Shown: positions 43,060 to 51,159, counted from the first letter of the stretch. The stretch is DNA of 64,000 nucleotides from Bradyrhizobium frederickii (GCF_004570865.1 NZ_SPQS01000014.1:62001-126000); one strand, 5' to 3'. Notes: generated from the sequence alone by a model not told the origin. Made by a program: numbers and translations.

Positions 43060-43076
43060 ATCAAATGCCGTGCCAG
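43060..43076 (-). promoter_or_regulatory. Sigma-54-type promoter candidate for glnK-amtB 1
   Basis: On the minus strand CTGGCACGGCATTTGAT matches the -24/-12 consensus TGGCACG-N4-TTGC except for A in place of C at -12. Spacing is correct. It lies in the 310-bp gap 42956-43265, which has no gene. I did not find a convincing NtrC enhancer pair. Confidence 0.6.
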
Positions 43077-43265
43077 ATCGGGCGTGTTGCCTAACGGACT
43101 ATGAAGACGGGGGTTTTCGCGTTTGACGGGTATCGCGGTGCGGTGCGCTATTCCGTCGCGCCCAAAACGTGGTCAAGCCTGCTCAAAATACAAGCACGAC
43201 AGGCTGCCGACACAATGTTGCTCATGTGTCGGGCAGCGAAATGGTAATTAAGTAGCGTCGGCGCT

Positions 43266-44567
43266 CTATTGCAGGGCTTCGCCGTGCTGCGAAATATCCA
43301 GCCCCTCGAGCTCCTGCTCACGGGATACGCGCAAGGGCACGAACAGGCCGACCAGCTTGAGCAGGATGAAGCTCACGCCTGCCGACCAGACGAAGGTGAC
43401 GGCGACCCCATAGAACTGGATCAGCAATTGCTGCGGATGGCCCTCGAACAGGCCGGCGGTGCCGCCGATGGCGCTGGTGGCGAACACGCCGGCGAGCAGG
43501 GTCCCGGTCAGGCCGCCGATGCCGTGGACGCCGAACACGTCGAGGGAATCGTCGTAGTCGAAGCGGTGCTTCAGCCAGGTGCAGGCCCAATAGCAAATCG
43601 CACCGGCAATGATGCCGATGACGATGCCGTGCCAGGGCGCCACGAATCCGGAGGCCGGCGTGATGGTGCCAAGCCCGGCCACCGCGCCGGAGATCATGCC
43701 GAGCACGGAGGGCTTGCGCCGCGTCGACCATTCGATCGCGCCCCAGGTCAACGCGCCGGCGCAGGCGGCGAGGTGCGTTGCGATGATCGCCATCACCGCG
43801 CGCGAATTGGCCCCGCCGGCCGAGCCGCCGTTGAAGCCGAACCAGCCGACCCACAACAGACCGGTGCCCATCACCGCAAGCGAAAGATCGAACGGCGAGA
43901 GATTTTCGCTACCGTAGCCGTGGCGACGCCCCATCACCTTCGCTGCAACGAGGCCGCCGGTGCCGGCCGACAGGTGCACCACGAGACCGCCGGCAAAGTC
44001 GAGCACGCCCATGCTGTTGAGGAAGCCGCCGCCCCAGACCCAATGCGCCAGCGGAATGTAGACGAAGATGAACCAGGCGACGGAGAACAGGAGATAGGCG
44101 GAGAACCGCATCCGGTCGGCGACCGAGCCCGCGACCAGCGCCACCGTGATGATGGCAAACGTCATCTGGTACAGCATGAAAAGCGCTTCCGGGATGGTCT
44201 TCGCTGCCGGATTGACGCTGTCCATGGTCATGCCGGCGAGAAACCAGCGGTCGAGCGTGCCGATCCACGGGCCATCGCCGACGAAGCACAGCGAATAGCC
44301 GAACGCGACCCAGAGAATGGAGATCAGCGCGACCGCGGCGAGGCTCTGCGCCATGGTGGCGAGCACGTTCTTCTTGCGCACCATGCCGGCATAGAACAGC
44401 GCGAGGCCCGGGATTGTCATCATCAGCACCAGCGCGGTGGCGACGATCATCCAGGCGGTGTCGGCGGCGTTGATCTCATTTGCCGCGGCTTGCGCCGATG
44501 ATGTCGTGACCGACACAAACCCGATCGGCGCAGCGATACACGCCGCGCGGCGCAACAATCCGGCCAT
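43266..44567 (-). CDS. amtB: AmtB ammonium transporter 2
   Basis: A second ammonium channel, 433 residues, with a signal-like N-terminus (IAAPIGFVSVTTSSAQAA). Pore histidines are in YIPLAHWVWGGG and FGVHGIGGLTGTLLAG; LMMTIPGLALFYAGMVRKKN is the first helix region. It lacks the Ala/Lys insert of transporter 1 and ends in ELEGLDISQHGEALQ, similar to the EGLDITEHTE tail of the first. It is downstream of the second glnK (48 bases). Confidence 0.95.
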   Translation of the reverse strand: MAGLLRRAACIAAPIGFVSVTTSSAQAAANEINAADTAWMIVATALVLMMTIPGLALFYAGMVRKKNVLATMAQSLAAVALISILWVAFGYSLCFVGDGPWIGTLDRWFLAGMTMDSVNPAAKTIPEALFMLYQMTFAIITVALVAGSVADRMRFSAYLLFSVAWFIFVYIPLAHWVWGGGFLNSMGVLDFAGGLVVHLSAGTGGLVAAKVMGRRHGYGSENLSPFDLSLAVMGTGLLWVGWFGFNGGSAGGANSRAVMAIIATHLAACAGALTWGAIEWSTRRKPSVLGMISGAVAGLGTITPASGFVAPWHGIVIGIIAGAICYWACTWLKHRFDYDDSLDVFGVHGIGGLTGTLLAGVFATSAIGGTAGLFEGHPQQLLIQFYGVAVTFVWSAGVSFILLKLVGLFVPLRVSREQELEGLDISQHGEALQ

Positions 44568-44615
44568 CTCGTTTCCCCCAGCATAGAAATGACGTCGCAG
44601 CCTATGGCCTCGTTG

Positions 44616-44954
44616 TCAGAGCGCGTCGCTGTCGGTTTCGCCGGTGCGGATGCGCAGCGCGTGGTCGATCGGCGTCACGAAGATCTTGCCGTCGCCGATC
44701 TGCCCGGTGCGTGCGGAGGCGGTGATCACACCCACGGCCTTGTCGGCGATGTCGGAGGCGACCGCGATCTCGATGCGCAGCTTGGGCAGGAAGTTCACGA
44801 CATATTCGGCACCGCGATAGATCTCGGTGTGGCCCTTCTGCCGGCCATAGCCCTTTACCTCGGTCACGGTCATGCCGTGGACGCCGATCGCCGTCAGGGC
44901 CTGGCGGACCTCGTCGAGCTTGAAGGGTTTGATGATCGCGACGACGAGTTTCAT
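44616..44954 (-). CDS. glnK: GlnK-type PII signalling protein 2
   Basis: A PII protein of 112 residues. MKLVVAIIKPFKLDEVRQAL, the T-loop GYGRQKGHTEIYRGAEY with Tyr51 and TGQIGDGKIFV are all intact, so uridylylation and ligand binding should be possible. The differences from PII protein 1 cluster in residues 65-85 and at the C-terminus. The ATG at 44954 is chosen to give the family N-terminus; an in-frame start 36 bases upstream is not supported. No sigma-54 promoter with correct spacing was found upstream on this strand. Confidence 0.95.
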   Translation of the reverse strand: MKLVVAIIKPFKLDEVRQALTAIGVHGMTVTEVKGYGRQKGHTEIYRGAEYVVNFLPKLRIEIAVASDIADKAVGVITASARTGQIGDGKIFVTPIDHALRIRTGETDSDAL

Positions 44955-45190
44955 GGTCAGGCCTATTCCCCGGGATGCGCTGCGCCGCATGTCCCCGGCG
45001 CTGCGTCAATCTGGCATCTTTCCGGGCAAATGGCACAAAAAACTTGCAGACTGAAGCGGAAAAACGTTTGGCCATGTGAACGGCCGCCTCTGTACAGGGC
45101 AACCGTTCATCCTTCACAATGCATTTTTGGCATGGATGCGGTGAACCCGGGCCGGCCAGGCGGGACATAAGTATTTTGAGGGGACGCTTC

Positions 45191-46081
45191 ATGGCGAGTT
45201 GGTTCTACGCATCCGAGGGCAAGCAGCAGGGGCCCTTTCCGGAAGGGCAATTCCGCGATCTCGTCGCCCAGGGGGTCGTGCGCCCGGACACCCTGGTGTG
45301 GACCGAGGGCATGGCCGGCTGGCAGAAGGCCGCTGAAATTCCCGGCCTGGTCGGGGGCGGCGGCGCGCCGCCGATGATGCCGGCGGGCGGCCCGCCGATG
45401 ACGGGCTCCGGTGGCTATGCCGGTGGCGGAAGCGGAGGATCGCTGGCCGTCGATTTCGGCATCCTCGAGTTCACCTGGCGCACGCTCGTGCTGGTGATCG
45501 GCTCGTGCTTCATCATCCCGGTGCCGTGGCTGTTCGTCTGGTACACGAACTGGATCGTGCCCTGCGTCAAAGTCCCGGGACGACCCAATCTCAGCTTCAC
45601 CGGCAACGCGATGACGCTGGTGCCCTGGTTCTTCGGCTTCATCGCTCTGGCGATCGCCCTCGGCTTCATCGGCAGCGAGATCTTGAGCAACCTGCTGTTC
45701 GTCGCGCAGATCGTGCTCTACTGGCTGCTGATCAAATGGATGGTCGCGAACCTCGCCTCCAACGGGCAGCCGCTGGGCTTGAGCTTCACCGGCTCGGTCT
45801 GGGCCTATATCGGCTGGAATCTGCTGTTCGCGATTTCCATCATCACCATCATCGGCTGGGCCTGGGTCGCTGCAGCGCAGATGCGCTGGTTCTGCCGCAG
45901 CATCGAAGGCACCCGGCGCGAGATCGTGTTCAAGGGCAGCGGTCTCGACATCCTCTGGCGCGGGATCGTCGCTGCGATCCTGTTCAGCCTGATCATCCCG
46001 ATTCCGTGGGTGTATCGCTGGATCATGAACTGGTTTGCGTCGCAGACCGTGCTCGCGCCGCGCGGCTCTCTTGGTGCGTGA
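45191..46081 (+). CDS. GYF_2 (DUF4339) domain membrane protein, DUF898-like
   Basis: A protein of 296 residues. An N-terminal GYF_2 domain (WFYASEGKQQGPFPEGQF, WTEGMAGWQKAAEIPGL) is followed by a Gly/Pro/Met linker and about six hydrophobic helices (LVLVIGSCFIIPVPWLFVWY, LVPWFFGFIALAIALGFIG, LLFAISIITIIGWAWVAAA). The repeated pattern NLSFTGN and GLSFTGS and VPWLFVWYTNWI and IPWVYRWIMNWF suggests an internal duplication as in DUF898 proteins. Function is unknown; GYF_2 domains probably bind proline-rich partners on the cytoplasmic side. Start has GAGGGGACG upstream. Converges with tesB. Confidence 0.82.
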   Translation: MASWFYASEGKQQGPFPEGQFRDLVAQGVVRPDTLVWTEGMAGWQKAAEIPGLVGGGGAPPMMPAGGPPMTGSGGYAGGGSGGSLAVDFGILEFTWRTLVLVIGSCFIIPVPWLFVWYTNWIVPCVKVPGRPNLSFTGNAMTLVPWFFGFIALAIALGFIGSEILSNLLFVAQIVLYWLLIKWMVANLASNGQPLGLSFTGSVWAYIGWNLLFAISIITIIGWAWVAAAQMRWFCRSIEGTRREIVFKGSGLDILWRGIVAAILFSLIIPIPWVYRWIMNWFASQTVLAPRGSLGA

Positions 46082-46090
46082 TCCGGAAAG

Positions 46091-46118
46091 CCTCGAACGC
46101 GAGACCTCGCGTTCGAGG
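46091..46118. terminator. Perfect 13-bp hairpin between converging genes
   Basis: CCTCGAACGCGAG pairs completely with CTCGCGTTCGAGG around a 2-base spacer. It occupies almost the whole 40-base gap between the GYF protein and tesB stops. No T-tract on either side, so terminator function is probable but not certain. Confidence 0.65.
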
Positions 46119-46121
46119 TGA

Positions 46122-46985
46122 TCATCCCTTGCGCTCGCGCACGGAGCCTTCCTGCGCGACGGAGGCGACCAGCGTGCCGTCGGGCTTGAAGATCGAGCCG
46201 CGCGTCAAGCCGCGGCCGCCGCGGGCGCTCGGCGAGTCCTGAGCATAGAGCAGCCATTCATCGGCGCGGAACGGGCGGTGAAACCACATGGCGTGGTCGA
46301 GGCTTGCTGGCATCATGCGCTTGTCGAACAGCGTGCGGCCATAGCGCGCCATGATGGCGTCCAGCAGCGAGAAATCCGAGGCGTAGGCCAGCGCGCACAT
46401 GTGCAGCGCCGGATCGTCGGGCAGCTTCGCCGCGGTCTTGATCCAGACATGGATACGGCCGTCGTCGATCTTCTGGCCGAAATAACGGCCGAGCTCGACC
46501 GGACGCAGCTCGATCGGCCGATCCGATTCATAGTAGCGGCGGATGAACTCCGGCATCTCCTTGAACATCGGCTGCTTCGCCACCTCCTCCGCCGTGAGCT
46601 TCTCCGGCGGCGGCACGTCGGGCATCTTGTCCTGGTGATCGAAGGCGCTTTCCTCCTCGGCATGGAACGAGACCATGATCGAGAAGATCGCGTTGCCGTG
46701 CTGGATCGCGGTGACGCGGCGGGTGGAGTAGCTCTTGCCGTCGCGCAGGCGTTCGACCTGGTAGATGATCGGAATCTGAGGGTCGCCCGGCAGGATGAAA
46801 TAGCAATGCAGCGAATGCGGCAGGCGCCCCTCGACGGTGCGGCAGGCCGCCACCATCGCCTGCCCGATCACCTGACCGCCGAACACGCGCTGCCAGCTCG
46901 TCTTCGGGCTGTTGCCGCGGAACAGGTTCACCTCGAGCTGCTCGAGGTCGAGGATCGAAATGAGGTCGATCAGGCTTTTGGACAT
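46122..46985 (-). CDS. tesB: TesB-type acyl-CoA thioesterase II
   Basis: A double hot-dog protein of 287 residues. LEVNLFRGNSPKTSWQRVFGGQVIGQAMVAA is split over the first hot-dog; SLHCYFILPGDPQIPIIYQV is the family motif, and the second half holds PASLDHAMWFHRPFRADEWLL with the catalytic Asp region and SPSARGGRGLTRGSIF. It hydrolyses medium- and long-chain acyl-CoAs. The ATG at 46985 places MSKSLIDLISILDLEQLE at the N-terminus as in the family. Confidence 0.95.
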   Translation of the reverse strand: MSKSLIDLISILDLEQLEVNLFRGNSPKTSWQRVFGGQVIGQAMVAACRTVEGRLPHSLHCYFILPGDPQIPIIYQVERLRDGKSYSTRRVTAIQHGNAIFSIMVSFHAEEESAFDHQDKMPDVPPPEKLTAEEVAKQPMFKEMPEFIRRYYESDRPIELRPVELGRYFGQKIDDGRIHVWIKTAAKLPDDPALHMCALAYASDFSLLDAIMARYGRTLFDKRMMPASLDHAMWFHRPFRADEWLLYAQDSPSARGGRGLTRGSIFKPDGTLVASVAQEGSVRERKG

Positions 46986-47007
46986 GGAATGAACTCTCAA
47001 ATGTCTC

Positions 47008-47051
47008 GTCATTTCCGGGCATCGCGACAGCGAAGAACCCGGAATGACGGA
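47008..47051. repeat. Short inverted repeat between tesB and the monooxygenase gene
   Basis: CGTCATTTCCGGGCATCGCG and GAACCCGGAATGACGG form an imperfect hairpin of the same type as the one at 34570. It lies between divergent genes. Confidence 0.65.
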
Positions 47052-47139
47052 ACGAAGGGCTCGCCGCCCCCGTTTCACCGCACTGTTTCGCCCAGCTCAA
47101 GTCTGCTAGCAAGACCGAGAATTGACCGGGAATTTGGGT

Positions 47140-48360
47140 ATGTCGGTACAGGGTAGCATTGTCATTGGTGGCGGCGCGTTTGCCGGCCTCGCGCTGGCCC
47201 TGGCGCTGCGCCAGGGGCTCGGGCCCGAGATTCCCGTCATCGTCGCCGATCCCGCGCTCAGCACGCGGCCGAGCCGCGACCCCCGCGCCACCGCGATCGT
47301 GGCCGCCTGCCGCCGCCTGTTCGAGGCGATCGGCGCCTGGGACGACGTCAGGAGCGAGGCGCAGCCGATCCTCGACATGGTCGTCACCGATTCCAAGCTG
47401 GAGGACGCCACCCGTCCGGTGTTCCTCAACTTCGCCGGCGACGTCGCGCCGGGCGAGCCGTTCGCGCATATGGTCGAGAACCGCCGCCTGATCGATGCGC
47501 TGACGGCGCGCGCGGAGGCCGAGGGCATCGACCTGCGTGCCACCATTGTGGCGTCCTATGAGGCGCGTGACGAGGGTATCGACGTGACGCTGGGCGACGG
47601 CAGCGTGATCGCCGCCAGCCTGCTGGTCGCCGCCGACGGCGCGCGGTCAAAACTGCGCGAGCGTGCCGGCATTCCGACCCATGGCTGGGAGTATGACCAG
47701 GCCGGCATCGTCGTCACCGTCGGCCACGAGCGCGATCACGAGGGCCGCGCCGAGGAGCACTTCCTGCCGGCAGGTCCGTTCGCGATCCTGCCGCTTTCGG
47801 GCAAGCGCTCCTCGCTGGTGTGGACCGAGCGCCGGGCCGAGGCCGCGCGCATCGTTGCGCTCAGCGACGAGGAATTTCACGCCGAGCTCGAGCAGCGGTT
47901 TGGCCTGCATCTCGGCGAGGTGAAGGCGCTCGACAAGCCGCGCGCGTTCCCGCTGTCCTATTTCGTCGCGCGCTCCTTCATCGCCACCCGCCTCGCGCTG
48001 GTCGGCGACGCCGCCCATGTCATCCACCCCATCGCGGGCCAGGGCCTCAACATGGGCCTGAAGGATGTCGCGGCGCTGGCCGAGGTCGTCGTCGATGCCG
48101 CGCGGCTCGGCATGGATATCGGCGGGGCCGACGTGCTCGAGCGCTACCAGCGCTGGCGCCGCTTCGACACCATGGCGATGGGCGTTGCCACCAACTCGCT
48201 CAACTTCCTGTTCTCGAACCAGTCGACGCTGCTGCGCACCGTCCGCGACATCGGCCTCGGCCTGGTCGACCGCGCCCCGCCGCTGAAGAACCTGTTCATC
48301 CGCCAGGCCGCCGGACTCACGGGCGAGGTGCCGAGATTGCTGAAGGGCGAGGCGTTGTAG
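47140..48360 (+). CDS. UbiH/UbiF-type FAD monooxygenase
   Basis: A flavoprotein hydroxylase of 406 residues. IVIGGGAFAGLALALAL near residues 8-24 is the FAD fold, LLVAADGARSKLRERAGI is the DG motif and ALVGDAAHVIHPIAGQGLNMGLKDV near 286-310 is the GD motif. The set is typical of ubiquinone-ring hydroxylases acting on C5, C6 or C1; which one cannot be told by sequence reading. No other ubi gene is nearby. The ATG at 47140 gives the standard N-terminus. Reads divergently from tesB. Confidence 0.9.
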   Translation: MSVQGSIVIGGGAFAGLALALALRQGLGPEIPVIVADPALSTRPSRDPRATAIVAACRRLFEAIGAWDDVRSEAQPILDMVVTDSKLEDATRPVFLNFAGDVAPGEPFAHMVENRRLIDALTARAEAEGIDLRATIVASYEARDEGIDVTLGDGSVIAASLLVAADGARSKLRERAGIPTHGWEYDQAGIVVTVGHERDHEGRAEEHFLPAGPFAILPLSGKRSSLVWTERRAEAARIVALSDEEFHAELEQRFGLHLGEVKALDKPRAFPLSYFVARSFIATRLALVGDAAHVIHPIAGQGLNMGLKDVAALAEVVVDAARLGMDIGGADVLERYQRWRRFDTMAMGVATNSLNFLFSNQSTLLRTVRDIGLGLVDRAPPLKNLFIRQAAGLTGEVPRLLKGEAL

Positions 48361-48385
48361 CCGCGCTGGCTCTCCAATTTCCGCT

Positions 48386-48533
48386 GTCGTCCCGGACAAG
48401 CGCGCCCTAAGCGCGCGCGGATCCGGGACCCATACGCCGCAGCAGGAATTTAGCGAAGACTCGGAGTTACCACTTCGTCCGACAACCACTTCCTGTGGTT
48501 ATGGATCCCCGCGTTCGCGGGGATGACATCGAG
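48386..48533. repeat. Mosaic palindromic repeat, family B
   Basis: Begins GTCGTCCCGGACAAGCGCG, contains CGAAGACTCGGAGTTACCAC and CTGTGGTTATGGATCCC and ends GCGGGGATGACATCGAG. The CGAAGACTCGGAGT...TGTGGTTATGG block recurs at 60505-60557. It separates two converging genes. Confidence 0.85.
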
Positions 48534-48585
48534 AGTGTGGCGCGGTCACCGTTCTAAACGATGAAGCTCCGCCCGGACTACAAGG

Positions 48586-48783
48586 TCAATCGATCTTCCG
48601 CGCCTCTTCCGGCAGCATGATCGGGATGCCGTCGCGGATCGGGTAGGCCAGCTTGGCGCTGCGCGAGATCAGCTCCTGCTTCGCGGCATCGAACTCCAGC
48701 GGGCCCTTGGTCAGTGGGCAGACGAGAATCTCCAGCAATTTGGGATCGACGCTGGCTTCGGCACGTTCGGTGGACGCGTTCAT
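48586..48783 (-). CDS. Trm112-family small protein
   Basis: A protein of 65 residues. DPKLLEILVCPLTKGPLEFD and LAYPIRDGIPIMLPEEAR are the Trm112/YcaR signatures; only the first of the zinc-type cysteines is kept, as usual in bacterial members. In eukaryotes and archaea Trm112 activates methyltransferases; in bacteria the role is not settled. It lies 59 bases downstream of the TetR gene on the same strand. Confidence 0.9.
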   Translation of the reverse strand: MNASTERAEASVDPKLLEILVCPLTKGPLEFDAAKQELISRSAKLAYPIRDGIPIMLPEEARKID

Positions 48784-48842
48784 GGGGGTCTCCGGCGATC
48801 GGCTGCCTCTAGCACAGAAATTCGCGCCCGCCCATCGCGGGC

Positions 48843-49376
48843 TCAAGCCGAGACCATCGTGAGGACCTCGTCGAGCAGGGCCTGGAGCCGTGCCGCCGGC
48901 ACCGGCGCGCCCGACAGGGCAAAGCCGAGAAACGTCCAGTAGAGGATCTGTGCGCGGGCCTGCGCCATCGCCGCCTCGAGCCCGCGCCTGGCCAGCAGCT
49001 GCTCGATATAATCCAGCCTGCGGCGGTCGATTGCGCGCACGGCTCCTTGTGCCGCCGCGTCGAAGGCCGCCCAGTTGCGCACCGCGCGTTCGAGATCGAG
49101 CTGCGCGCCGAACGACCTGCGCAGCAGCGCCCTCAGCGGCTCGTCGCCGCCCGCCTCGACGTCGGCGATGATCTGCTCGGCCGCGATCTCGCGCCAGCGC
49201 TTCAAAACGGCGGCCTGGTACGCGCCGAGATCGGCGAAATGCCAATAGAAGCTGCCGCGCGACACCCCCATGGCCTTTGCCAGGGGGTCGGCCTTGAGCG
49301 CGGTGAAGCCGCTCCTGGCGAGCGCCTTGAGGCCTTGCTTGATCCAGTCGTCGGCGGAGAGCTGTTCGGTGGTCAT
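48843..49376 (-). CDS. TetR-family transcriptional regulator
   Basis: A regulator of 177 residues. The N-terminal helix-turn-helix reads WIKQGLKALARSGFTALKAD, then PLAKAMGVSRGSFYWHFADL near residues 31-50. The rest is the helical ligand-binding and dimer domain. It is divergent from a small membrane-protein gene at 49470. Two ATACA-N4-TGTAT palindromes lie between them and are probable operators for this protein. The ATG at 49376 is preferred to upstream in-frame starts that would run through the operator. Confidence 0.9.
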   Translation of the reverse strand: MTTEQLSADDWIKQGLKALARSGFTALKADPLAKAMGVSRGSFYWHFADLGAYQAAVLKRWREIAAEQIIADVEAGGDEPLRALLRRSFGAQLDLERAVRNWAAFDAAAQGAVRAIDRRRLDYIEQLLARRGLEAAMAQARAQILYWTFLGFALSGAPVPAARLQALLDEVLTMVSA

Positions 49377-49399
49377 GTCGGGTTTTCCAAGGCTCGACC

Positions 49400-49413
49400 A
49401 TACACTAGTGTAT
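49400..49413. promoter_or_regulatory. TetR operator candidate 1
   Basis: ATACACTAGTGTAT, a perfect palindrome of the form ATACA-N4-TGTAT, 24 bases upstream of the TetR start codon. Confidence 0.7.
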
Positions 49414-49443
49414 TGACAGTTCGAAGCAAACGGGTGCATAACC

Positions 49444-49457
49444 ATACATCACTGTAT
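49444..49457. promoter_or_regulatory. TetR operator candidate 2
   Basis: ATACATCACTGTAT, same half sites with a different core, centred 44 bp from candidate 1 (about four helical turns) and 13 bases upstream of the membrane-protein start. Confidence 0.7.
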
Positions 49458-49469
49458 GGAGATATTCCC

Positions 49470-49820
49470 ATGCGCGACCTGCTCCTGCAATGTTCCGGCC
49501 TCGCGGCGATCGTGATCGCGTTGATCCACGGCATGCTCGGCGAGACGAAGGTGTTCGCGCGCGCCAGCATCGAGCCGCCGCGATTGCGCACGCTGATCCG
49601 GCTGGTGTGGCAGGCCGGCACGGTGGCATGGATCGGCGGCGGCGTGCTGCTGCTCGCCGCGCCCTGGATGGACTCGAGCCCCGCCCGGCACTGGATCGTC
49701 GCCACCTTCGCGGTCGTGTTCGGCTCTGCGGCCTTGGCCAACGCCCTCGCGACGCGCGGTCGGCATTTCGGCTGGGTCGGCATGGGCGCCGTCGTCGCGC
49801 TCGCCGTGGCCGGCTACTAG
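49470..49820 (+). CDS. Small four-helix membrane protein under TetR control
   Basis: A protein of 116 residues with four hydrophobic segments: LLLQCSGLAAIVIALIHGML, LVWQAGTVAWIGGGVLLLAA, HWIVATFAVVFGSAALANAL and WVGMGAVVALAVAGY. I do not recognise a named family; the HGMLGETKVF loop after the first helix contains conserved-looking polar residues. It is divergent from the TetR gene and the operator-like palindromes overlap its probable promoter. The start was chosen as the first ATG after the operators. Confidence 0.8.
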   Translation: MRDLLLQCSGLAAIVIALIHGMLGETKVFARASIEPPRLRTLIRLVWQAGTVAWIGGGVLLLAAPWMDSSPARHWIVATFAVVFGSAALANALATRGRHFGWVGMGAVVALAVAGY

Positions 49821-49903
49821 CGCCCGCACTCGGGCCGCGAGGCGTCAGGCCGCAGCAGCGGCTCGAATCCACGCTGCGCCCCGACAGCATTCGCGTTGTC
49901 ACG

Positions 49904-49950
49904 CACGTTAGAACTCGTCTAAAACGATTCCTTAGAACTTATCTAACGTG
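49904..49950. promoter_or_regulatory. Symmetric operator-like array upstream of the PepSY gene
   Basis: Two TTAGA-N5-TCTAA palindromes (49908-49922 and 49932-49946), 24 bp apart centre to centre. The outer flanks extend the symmetry: CACGTTAGA on the left mirrors TCTAACGTG on the right. The array ends 91 bases before the PepSY start codon. No regulator gene is adjacent. Confidence 0.65.
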
Positions 49951-50041
49951 ATCGAGGCCCATACCGGATTGACTTCACCTCCCCCTTTGCTTCCTTCGAA
50001 CCCGCTTCGCGGCTCGCGCAGCGCGCACGACAGAGGAGGAG

Positions 50042-50326
50042 ATGTTCGTGAAGGTCATTCGTGTTGTTGCCATTGCACTGACGGTCGGGATGGGCATGGG
50101 GTCGGCCGCCATGGCCGACGGCTTCAAGGACTGCACCAAGCTCGACAAGGCGTCGTGGAAGCCGGCCAGCGAAGCCGAAGCCAAGGCCAAGGCGCTCGGT
50201 TACGAAGTGCGGCGCTCGAAGATCGAAGGCTCGTGCTACGAGGTTTACGGCGTCAAGGAAGGCAAGCTTTACGAGCTGTTCTACAGCCCCGAAGACCTCA
50301 GCCTGAAGAAGACCGTCGCGAAGTAA
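50042..50326 (+). CDS. Exported PepSY-domain protein
   Basis: A small secreted protein of 94 residues. The signal peptide has core VVAIALTVGMGMGSAAMA with likely cleavage before DGFKDC. The mature part (SEAEAKAKALGYEVRRSKIEGSCYEVYGVKEGKLYELFY) has the PepSY-like pattern of a short helix and beta hairpin, with two cysteines (CTK and SCYE) that could form a disulphide. It probably lies in the periplasm and partners the cytochrome b561-like protein encoded next. A symmetric operator-like sequence is upstream. Confidence 0.85.
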   Translation: MFVKVIRVVAIALTVGMGMGSAAMADGFKDCTKLDKASWKPASEAEAKAKALGYEVRRSKIEGSCYEVYGVKEGKLYELFYSPEDLSLKKTVAK

Positions 50327-50384
50327 ATCGTCAAGTAGCGCGATTGCGCGACTGCGCAAAGCAGGGCTCGAGGATGGTCTTCGC

Positions 50385-50978
50385 TTGATTGAAGAAGCGA
50401 TCCCAGAAGCGCGCGGGGCGTCCGACAGGACCCCCGCAGATCGAACCGCCTCGCGGACGGTCGCAGTCTGGGACCTCCCGCTGCGCCTCTGGCACTGGAG
50501 CCTCGCGGCCTGCGTTCTGGCCGCGTGGTTCACGCCGACCGTCTACGATCGGCTTCACCGCATCGTCGGCTATGCGGTGCTCGGACTCCTCGTCTTCCGG
50601 CTCGTCTGGGGTTTCTGGGGAAGCCGCTATTCGCGTTTCCGCATGATCAGGGCCAGGCTCCGGGCCGCGCCAAGCTACCTCTGGAATCTGCGCCGCGGCA
50701 TCACCGGCCGCTATATCGGACTCAATCCCGCCGGCACGGTGATGCTGGTGGCGCTGCTGGTCTCGCTCGTGGTCTCGACGATCACGGGCGCGATGTCGGT
50801 CACCGTCACGTTCTTCGGCGTGTGGTGGGTCGAGGACACCCACCATTATTCGTCGGACGCGGTCATCGTCCTGGTCGTGCTGCATGTGGTCGGCGTGCTG
50901 CTGATGGGGATGCTCCAGCGCGAGAATCTGACCCGCGCAATGCTCACCGGCCGCAAGCACATTCGCAATCGCCTTTAG
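50385..50978 (+). CDS. Cytochrome b561-like membrane protein
   Basis: A protein of about 197 residues starting at a TTG (50385) with GAGG upstream; an ATG at 50374 is closed by a stop. VAVWDLPLRLWHWSLAACVLAAW has the first haem-ligand His, YDRLHRIVGYAVLGLLVFRLVWGFWGS the second, and the later helices HHYSSDAVIVLVVLHVVGVLL contain further His pairs, as in di-haem b561 (Ni/Fe-hydrogenase b-type) proteins. It moves electrons across or within the inner membrane. Encoded with the PepSY protein 58 bases upstream. Confidence 0.87.
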   Translation: MIEEAIPEARGASDRTPADRTASRTVAVWDLPLRLWHWSLAACVLAAWFTPTVYDRLHRIVGYAVLGLLVFRLVWGFWGSRYSRFRMIRARLRAAPSYLWNLRRGITGRYIGLNPAGTVMLVALLVSLVVSTITGAMSVTVTFFGVWWVEDTHHYSSDAVIVLVVLHVVGVLLMGMLQRENLTRAMLTGRKHIRNRL

Positions 50979-51159
50979 ACGTTCGCTGCCGGTCGCGTCG
51001 TAGCGCTTCCGGCGCGGCGTCGTCGCGCCCCCAACGGTCGGCAATTTCAAATTGCGCGGATGAGCTTAATGCGTCGATAAGCATCCAATCAGTCACGGCA
51101 CAAAATTAACGCGATTGGCCCGTTTCTAAATCGACAATGTTGCGGATGGAGCGGCCCGG

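Noticed and set aside
45031..45049. TGGCAC...TTGCA resembling a sigma-54 promoter
   Set aside because: The GG and GC elements are 12 instead of 10 bases apart and it points to the GYF-domain gene rather than glnK 2.
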